The notes under the pieces: generated by a model
Seen by the model: the letters and a program-made list of their open reading frames with translations, nothing else
Databases searched by the model: none
Told to the model about the DNA's origin: nothing
Shown: in pieces, positions 36,555 to 41,312 of the stretch
Layout of the letters: every line of letters begins with the position of its first letter
How positions within the stretch are numbered: position 1 is the stretch's first letter
Position numbers and translations under genes: made by a program
DNA from: a virus
Strand: one strand, 5' to 3'
DNA length: 41,312 nt
Virus record (IMG/VR): IMGVR_UViG_3300009419_001463
Coordinates: 1 to 41,312 of that record

Positions 36555-37718
36555 ATGGATAATACAAATATACAACTAGTAAGTGATACAATCGACCGCG
36601 CAGATATTGATAGTTTAATTGAATGGCTAAAACAAGATCCGATACCTAGATTAACAAAAGGAGAACTTACAGCTGAATTAGAAAAAAAATGGGCTAGTAA
36701 ATTAGGAACAAAATATTCAGTATTTGTTAATTCAGGTTCATCGGCAATACTATTAACATTAGCAGCATTGAAACATGCATCTAGCTTAAAAAATAATAAA
36801 ATTGTTATTCCTGCATTAAGTTGGGCTACAGATGTATCATCGCCAATATTATTAGGATATGACCCAATACTATGTGATTGTAACTTAACTGATTTATCGT
36901 GTGATTTAGAACATCTAGAGACATTATTTAATAATGAATCACCTGCAGCATTAATATTAGTTTCTGTTTTAGGTTTAGTTCCACAAATGGATCAAATTAT
37001 ACAATTATGCAATAAATATGATGTTATTTTATTAGAAGATGTATGTGAAAGTATGGGTTCTAAGTTTGATGATAAATATTTAGGTACCTTTGGGTTAGCT
37101 TCATTTTTTTCAATGTATTTCGGCCATCATTTAAGTACAATTGAAGGTGGATTTATTAATACCGATGATGAAGATTTATATTATGCTTTAGTGATGATGC
37201 GTAGTCATGGTTGGGCAAGAGATTTGCCAGAACATAAACAAACTGAATTCAAAGAAAAATATAATTTAACTCATTTTGATAATTTATATAATTTTTACTT
37301 ACCTGGAATGAATCTTAGGTCGACAGATTTACAAGCTCATATAGGTATTAGGTCGATTGATAAACTAGATAACTATTCTATTACACGTAATGCAAACTTT
37401 AATTATTATGTATCTAACATTAAAAATACCGATTTAGATATACATGTATCTACTAGAAATTTTATATCAAATTTTGCAATGCCGATTGTATGTAAAAATA
37501 GAGATACAATCGTAAATACATTAGCTAAACATAATATCGAATGTCGTCCATTAATAGCAGGAAACTTAGCTAATAAACCATTTTGGTATGAACAATTCCC
37601 AAAACCAAAACTAAAAAATTGTGAACTAATAGACCAATACGGATTTTATATTCCAAATCACCAAAATTTAACTAACATCGATTTAGATCGAATAATACAA
37701 ATAATTAATAATGATTAA
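36555..37718 (+). CDS. colD: GDP-4-keto-6-deoxymannose 3-dehydratase-like PLP enzyme (ColD type)
   Basis: The 387-residue DegT-fold protein closely follows E. coli ColD as I remember it: VNSGSSAILLTLAAL, PALSWATDVSSPI, LLEDVCESMGSKFDDKYLGTFGLASFFSMY, GHHLSTIEGGFINTDDE, RSHGWARDLP, and IECRPLIAGN. The lysine that holds PLP in aminotransferases is His192 here, the mark of ColD/RfbH enzymes that remove the C3 hydroxyl using glutamate and PMP. Its substrate would be the product of GMD, encoded next (8-nt overlap). The product is a GDP-4-keto-3,6-dideoxy sugar. A simple aminotransferase (perosamine) reading is unlikely without the lysine. Confidence 0.88.
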   Translation: MDNTNIQLVSDTIDRADIDSLIEWLKQDPIPRLTKGELTAELEKKWASKLGTKYSVFVNSGSSAILLTLAALKHASSLKNNKIVIPALSWATDVSSPILLGYDPILCDCNLTDLSCDLEHLETLFNNESPAALILVSVLGLVPQMDQIIQLCNKYDVILLEDVCESMGSKFDDKYLGTFGLASFFSMYFGHHLSTIEGGFINTDDEDLYYALVMMRSHGWARDLPEHKQTEFKEKYNLTHFDNLYNFYLPGMNLRSTDLQAHIGIRSIDKLDNYSITRNANFNYYVSNIKNTDLDIHVSTRNFISNFAMPIVCKNRDTIVNTLAKHNIECRPLIAGNLANKPFWYEQFPKPKLKNCELIDQYGFYIPNHQNLTNIDLDRIIQIINND

Positions 37719-38688
37719 AAAAGCATTAATAACAGGAATTAACGGCCAAGATGGATCGTATTTAGCTGAATTATTATTATCTAAAGGATATGAAGTTACA
37801 GGCACATTAAAGCGAAATTCAGTAGCAGAAAATCAAACATTTCGATTAGATTCAGTATTCAATTGCATACAATTGGAATATGCAGATTTAACTGATATGG
37901 CTTCATTAGTAAGAGTTATCACAAAAGTTATGCCCGATGAAGTATATAATTTAGCAGCACAATCACACGTAGGTATATCATTTGATCAACCAGTATATAC
38001 AGCACAAGCAACTGGCATTGGGACTTTAAACTTATTGGAAGCAGTTCGGTTAATTAAACCAGATACTAGAATATATCAAGCATCATCATCAGAAATGTTT
38101 GGTAATAACGTTGACTCGGATGGTTATCAACGAGAAACGACTCCAATGACTCCGGTTTCTCCATATGGGTGTGCTAAAGTATTTGCATATAATATTGGAC
38201 GTAATTATCGACATTCATATGGTATGTTTATTTCTAATGGTATTTTGTTCAATCACGAATCGCCCAGGAGAGGTACAAATTTTGTAACAAATAAAATTTG
38301 CAAAGAAGCTGTTAAAATTAAATTAGGATTATCTGAAAAACTTAGATTAGGAAATTTAGATGCAACCCGCGATTGGGGACATGCAAAAGATTATGTAAAT
38401 GCAATGTGGATGATGCTACAAACTGACACGCCGCATGATTATGTTTGTAGTACAGGCATATCTCATTCCGTACGAGATTTATGTGAGTATGTTTTCTCTT
38501 ACTTAAATTTAAATTGGGAAGATTATGTAATTATGGATAATCGTTATTTGCGGCCCGAAGAGCTTCATAATCTTAAGGGAGATTGTTCTAAATTAAAATC
38601 AGAATTAAAATGGACTCCTACATTTTCTTTTGAAGATATGTTAAACGAAATGATTGAATATTGGCTAACTATATATAAAGCAAACTAA
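37711..38688 (+). CDS. gmd: GDP-mannose 4,6-dehydratase
   Basis: GMD converts GDP-mannose to GDP-4-keto-6-deoxymannose, the branch point for fucose, colitose and perosamine. This 325-residue extended SDR shows ALITGINGQDGSYLAELLLSKGYEVTG, NLAAQSHVGISFDQP, YQASSSEMFG, SPYGCAKVFAYN (Tyr-x3-Lys), NGILFNHESPRRG, and ATRDWGHAKDYVNAMWMML, all typical of GMD. It overlaps colD by 8 nt and the next gene by one base. It should feed the ColD-type enzyme and perhaps the fucosyltransferases. GDP-mannose itself must come from the host, since no ManB or ManC is in the window. Confidence 0.95.
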   Translation: MIKKALITGINGQDGSYLAELLLSKGYEVTGTLKRNSVAENQTFRLDSVFNCIQLEYADLTDMASLVRVITKVMPDEVYNLAAQSHVGISFDQPVYTAQATGIGTLNLLEAVRLIKPDTRIYQASSSEMFGNNVDSDGYQRETTPMTPVSPYGCAKVFAYNIGRNYRHSYGMFISNGILFNHESPRRGTNFVTNKICKEAVKIKLGLSEKLRLGNLDATRDWGHAKDYVNAMWMMLQTDTPHDYVCSTGISHSVRDLCEYVFSYLNLNWEDYVIMDNRYLRPEELHNLKGDCSKLKSELKWTPTFSFEDMLNEMIEYWLTIYKAN

Positions 38689-39269
38689 TGATACCTACTT
38701 ATATAATAAACTTAAAAGAACGAGACGATCGTAAACATCATATTATAAACGAAGTAACAAAGGCACCGCAGTTATCGTATACAATAGTGGAAGCTATACG
38801 AGATAATACAGGTACTTGTTTTGCATCACACCTTAAATGTATACAATTAGCAAAAGATAATAAACTGCCATTTGTATTAATATTGGAGGATGATTGTATA
38901 TTTACTTCAAACTGTATTGCTATTTTAAATGCAGTATATGATGAATTACCCACACTGATTTGGGACATGTTGTATTTGGGAGCAAATTTAAACTCGCCCG
39001 CAACAAGCTACAGTAAAACATTAATTAAATTAACAGGTGCATATACAACGCATGCATATATGGTACATGAACGATTTTATGATACTATTTTAAATTTAAC
39101 TTTAGATGTTGAAATTGATGTATGTTATTCCAAACTAATGCCTGAACATAATGTGTTCATGTGTGATCCAATAATTGCATATCAACTACCATCTCATTCC
39201 GATATACAACATGGATTCAGAGATTATAATTCAGCAATACATAATAACTATTTAAAATACAAATCATGA
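38688..39269 (+). CDS. LPS-type glycosyltransferase, family 25
   Basis: This 193-residue protein has the GT25 marks: IPTYIINLKERDDRKHHII, the segment CFASHLKCIQLAKDNKLPFVLILEDDCIF with the acidic LEDD, and LTGAYTTHAYMVHERF. GT25 enzymes add galactose or related sugars to lipo-oligosaccharide cores. It starts on the last base of gmd and its end overlaps the next gene by 4 nt. The presence of this family is a clue that the cluster builds or alters a cell-surface or virion glycan in a bacterium, not DNA. Confidence 0.87.
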   Translation: MIPTYIINLKERDDRKHHIINEVTKAPQLSYTIVEAIRDNTGTCFASHLKCIQLAKDNKLPFVLILEDDCIFTSNCIAILNAVYDELPTLIWDMLYLGANLNSPATSYSKTLIKLTGAYTTHAYMVHERFYDTILNLTLDVEIDVCYSKLMPEHNVFMCDPIIAYQLPSHSDIQHGFRDYNSAIHNNYLKYKS

Positions 39270-40144
39270 AAATACTTTTAGGATGTTTAAATGCAAATGG
39301 ATTAGGTGGTAGTGAATTATATCATTACGAACTAGCACGAGAATTAGATTCAATGGGCCACGATGTTACATTATTCACATTGCGACAAATCGATTGGATG
39401 GATGAAGTAAGATTACGGTTACAGCATGTGCGACAATTAGATACGTCAAATTTAGATCCAAATGAAAATTTCGATATAATAGTAGCTAGTCAACCAGAAA
39501 CAAATAATTTACTCGTGGCTAATTTTCCGCATACTCCAATTATTAGTATTATTCATTCAGAAATTAGATCAGAAGATCCGGTACTAGATCTTAGGATATC
39601 ACATTACATTGCAATACGACAACCGATTGCGGATATGCTCATTAATGAATATAAGATACCAGCAGACAACGTATCTTTAATTTACAATCCAATTGACAAA
39701 TCTAGATTCAATACAATTGATGCTACTAAATTTAGTAAACATTCTGGAATTTTTGTTGGGGAAGTATTAGATCCTATTAGATTCAATGCAGTTCAACATC
39801 TAGTTAATGAATGTATTGAAAATGATTGGGATTTATACTTAATGAGTGAAAGTCGATTCAACTTCAATCATCCAAATATAAAATACGTTGACAAACGATG
39901 GGATACTGAAAATTTAGTTCAAAATATGAATTTCACTGCCGGCATTTTATTAGGTCGTACAACGTTAGAAGGTTGGTGTTGTGGAGTTCCTGGATATATG
40001 TATTTAATTGATACGTCTGGTAATATTTTAAATATAGAAACAATTGCGCCTGATTATATAACAGATCTGTGTGATAGCACATATGTAGCAAGTCAGCATA
40101 TACGAGTATATACCAATATATTAAATAAAACAAATGAAAAATAA
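39266..40144 (+). CDS. Glycosyltransferase, GT4-like (short)
   Basis: This 292-residue GT-B protein starts KILLGCLNANGLGGSELYHYELARELDSMGHDVTLFTL, the acceptor-binding loop of GT4 enzymes, then VSLIYNPIDKSRFNTIDATK and SGIFVGEVLDPIRF, and ends with MNFTAGILLGRTTLEGWCCGVPGYMYLID in the donor half. It is about 60-80 residues shorter than usual GT4 enzymes, perhaps lacking the last helices. It overlaps both neighbours (4 and 11 nt). Donor and acceptor are unknown. Confidence 0.84.
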   Translation: MKILLGCLNANGLGGSELYHYELARELDSMGHDVTLFTLRQIDWMDEVRLRLQHVRQLDTSNLDPNENFDIIVASQPETNNLLVANFPHTPIISIIHSEIRSEDPVLDLRISHYIAIRQPIADMLINEYKIPADNVSLIYNPIDKSRFNTIDATKFSKHSGIFVGEVLDPIRFNAVQHLVNECIENDWDLYLMSESRFNFNHPNIKYVDKRWDTENLVQNMNFTAGILLGRTTLEGWCCGVPGYMYLIDTSGNILNIETIAPDYITDLCDSTYVASQHIRVYTNILNKTNEK

Positions 40145-41279
40145 TATTTCACTACTAGTAGGTTTAAAAAATAATTTAGACTATAATAAGAATTTTTATA
40201 ATACAACACGAGAATTATATCCAGATGTTGAATTATGCTTTGTAAGTTATGGGTCAACAGATGGTACTCACGAATGGTTAGAAACCCTAGAAGATAACAA
40301 TCTTAAATACTTTTATTCTGCAGAACAAAAAACATTCTCTGATACATTCAATAAGGCAGCTGAATTAGCAACAAAGGATTATGTAGCATATCTTCATAAT
40401 GATATTGTATTAGCTCCTAATTTTATAGAAAACTTAGAAAAACATGTAACTCCGGACAATGTGGTGTCATATACCACAATAGAACCACCTATATTCGCAG
40501 GTCACGAACGTCCTGGCAAACTTATTCACGATCTAGGAACAGATCTAGAGACGTTTGATAATGGGGCTTTATACACATATGTAGCAACACAACAATCTAA
40601 GTATATAGATAAAACAGAACCAGGTATTACATTCTTTATGTGTATGCCTAGAATCAAGTTATTAGAATTAGGAGGCTTGGACAATTTATATAATCCAATG
40701 TTTTGTGAAGATGATGATTTAATACGACGTTGGAAATTATCAGGAATGAATTGTTTTACGGCACTAGATGCAATATGTTATCACTTTGTAAGCAAGACGT
40801 CAAGATTCTCAGAAGAATATCAAAACAGAACTCAGCAAATCGAACTAGCTTCTAATAAAAATTATATTAGAAAATGGGGAACTAAATCTAATGCTCCTAA
40901 GTATAATATTGCATTTCGAGTTACACATTGTAATATGAATTTATTACAAACATTAGAGCCATGGTGTGATCGAATTTATATAGATGATGGTATGCAGGTA
41001 TTAACTGATTCATATATTGAAACGGAACAATCAAATACTAAATTTGATTTAACTAAACGTGTATTTTGTATTGGATATAATGATCCTGACAGCGAAAATG
41101 ATATCGTTGTGTCAATTGATGGAAACACCTTTACTCAATTAGATTTTCAATATATACAAATACTTTCAGAAATATTGCAAGACTCCGGGCAACCAGGAAC
41201 ATTTAAATTAGGAAATTGTCAAATAACAATTGTTAGTTTAATTGCCCAAGAATCCCAATTAATTGTATGTAAACGCTGA
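40134..41279 (+). CDS. Glycosyltransferase, family 2, with C-terminal extension
   Basis: This 381-residue protein has a GT2 domain in the first 240 residues: ISLLVGLKNNLDYNKNFYNTTRELYPDVELCFVSYGSTDGTHEWL, DYVAYLHNDIVLAPNFIENL (DxD-like HND), and FCEDDDLIRRWKLSGMNCFT (acceptor-side acidic motif). The final 130 residues form an extra domain of unknown role (RVTHCNMNLLQTLEPWCDRIYIDDG). It ends 33 nt before the window edge; those last bases show no feature. It overlaps the previous gene by 11 nt. The cluster may continue beyond the window. Confidence 0.86.
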   Translation: MKNNISLLVGLKNNLDYNKNFYNTTRELYPDVELCFVSYGSTDGTHEWLETLEDNNLKYFYSAEQKTFSDTFNKAAELATKDYVAYLHNDIVLAPNFIENLEKHVTPDNVVSYTTIEPPIFAGHERPGKLIHDLGTDLETFDNGALYTYVATQQSKYIDKTEPGITFFMCMPRIKLLELGGLDNLYNPMFCEDDDLIRRWKLSGMNCFTALDAICYHFVSKTSRFSEEYQNRTQQIELASNKNYIRKWGTKSNAPKYNIAFRVTHCNMNLLQTLEPWCDRIYIDDGMQVLTDSYIETEQSNTKFDLTKRVFCIGYNDPDSENDIVVSIDGNTFTQLDFQYIQILSEILQDSGQPGTFKLGNCQITIVSLIAQESQLIVCKR

Positions 41280-41312
41280 ATTTAATCTGCATAATCTGCA
41301 ACGAAATTATAA

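Noticed and set aside
36555-37718. Perosamine-type aminotransferase
   Set aside because: The PLP lysine is replaced by histidine within a GHHLSTIEGG motif, which marks the dehydratase group.

Overview
The window looks like part of a large, AT-rich genome of a T4-like tailed phage (Caudoviricetes, myovirus replication type). All supported genes are on the + strand, packed head to tail with 1-40 nt overlaps or very short gaps. The T4-type replication set is nearly complete: single-stranded DNA-binding protein (gp32), UvsX recombinase, RNase H/FEN, replicative helicase (gp41), family B DNA polymerase (gp43), sliding clamp (gp45), clamp loader (gp44 and gp62) and dUTPase. No tRNA, CRISPR array or integrase was recognised. 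The host cannot be named from the sequence; some genes have Shine-Dalgarno sites and several appear to be leaderless.

Layout. 1-1800: the 3' end of an unknown gene, a conserved small protein, and three small proteins with a shared N-terminal leader. 1825-6985: gp32, UvsX, HNH homing endonuclease, RNase H (with an in-frame TAG), gp41 helicase and a terminator. 7028-10204: class II ribonucleotide reductase, two more leader proteins (one an SGNH hydrolase) and a cysteine-rich protein. 10219-14399: GTP cyclohydrolase, QueD, QueE, thioredoxin, GroES-like co-chaperonin, small membrane protein and phosphoribosyltransferase. 14435-19192: GIY-YIG homing endonuclease, DNA polymerase, two more leader proteins (one with 20-residue repeats) and a terminator. 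19206-22705: a promoter-led cassette with a cytidylyltransferase-like protein, a second QueD-like T-fold protein, a glycosyltransferase and a DpdA-type DNA guanine transglycosylase. 22718-27713: clamp, dUTPase, clamp loader, PD-(D/E)XK nuclease, SLOG-like protein and small proteins. 27756-41279: fifteen sugar genes, with eight glycosyltransferases plus enzymes for nucleotide-sugar synthesis.

How the parts fit. FolE, QueD and QueE make 7-carboxy-7-deazaguanine, and the DpdA-type enzyme would exchange a deazaguanine into phage DNA. No QueC is seen, so the modification may be a carboxy- or decarboxylated deazaguanine rather than a preQ0 derivative. The sugar cluster joins GDP-mannose 4,6-dehydratase to a ColD-type 3-dehydratase (histidine in place of the PLP lysine), a split transketolase, an RmlC-like epimerase and an SDR enzyme. 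This suggests a 3,6-dideoxy, possibly branched, sugar.

The main oddities are: (a) RNase H carries CTT-TAG-CTT exactly where a two-codon deletion would restore a conserved motif, directly after a strong hairpin; (b) seven otherwise unrelated proteins share an N-terminal leader resembling a capsid-targeting peptide with a prohead-protease site; (c) five promoters sit so close to ATG that the mRNAs should be leaderless; (d) the deazaguanine cassette; (e) the unusual sugar pathway.
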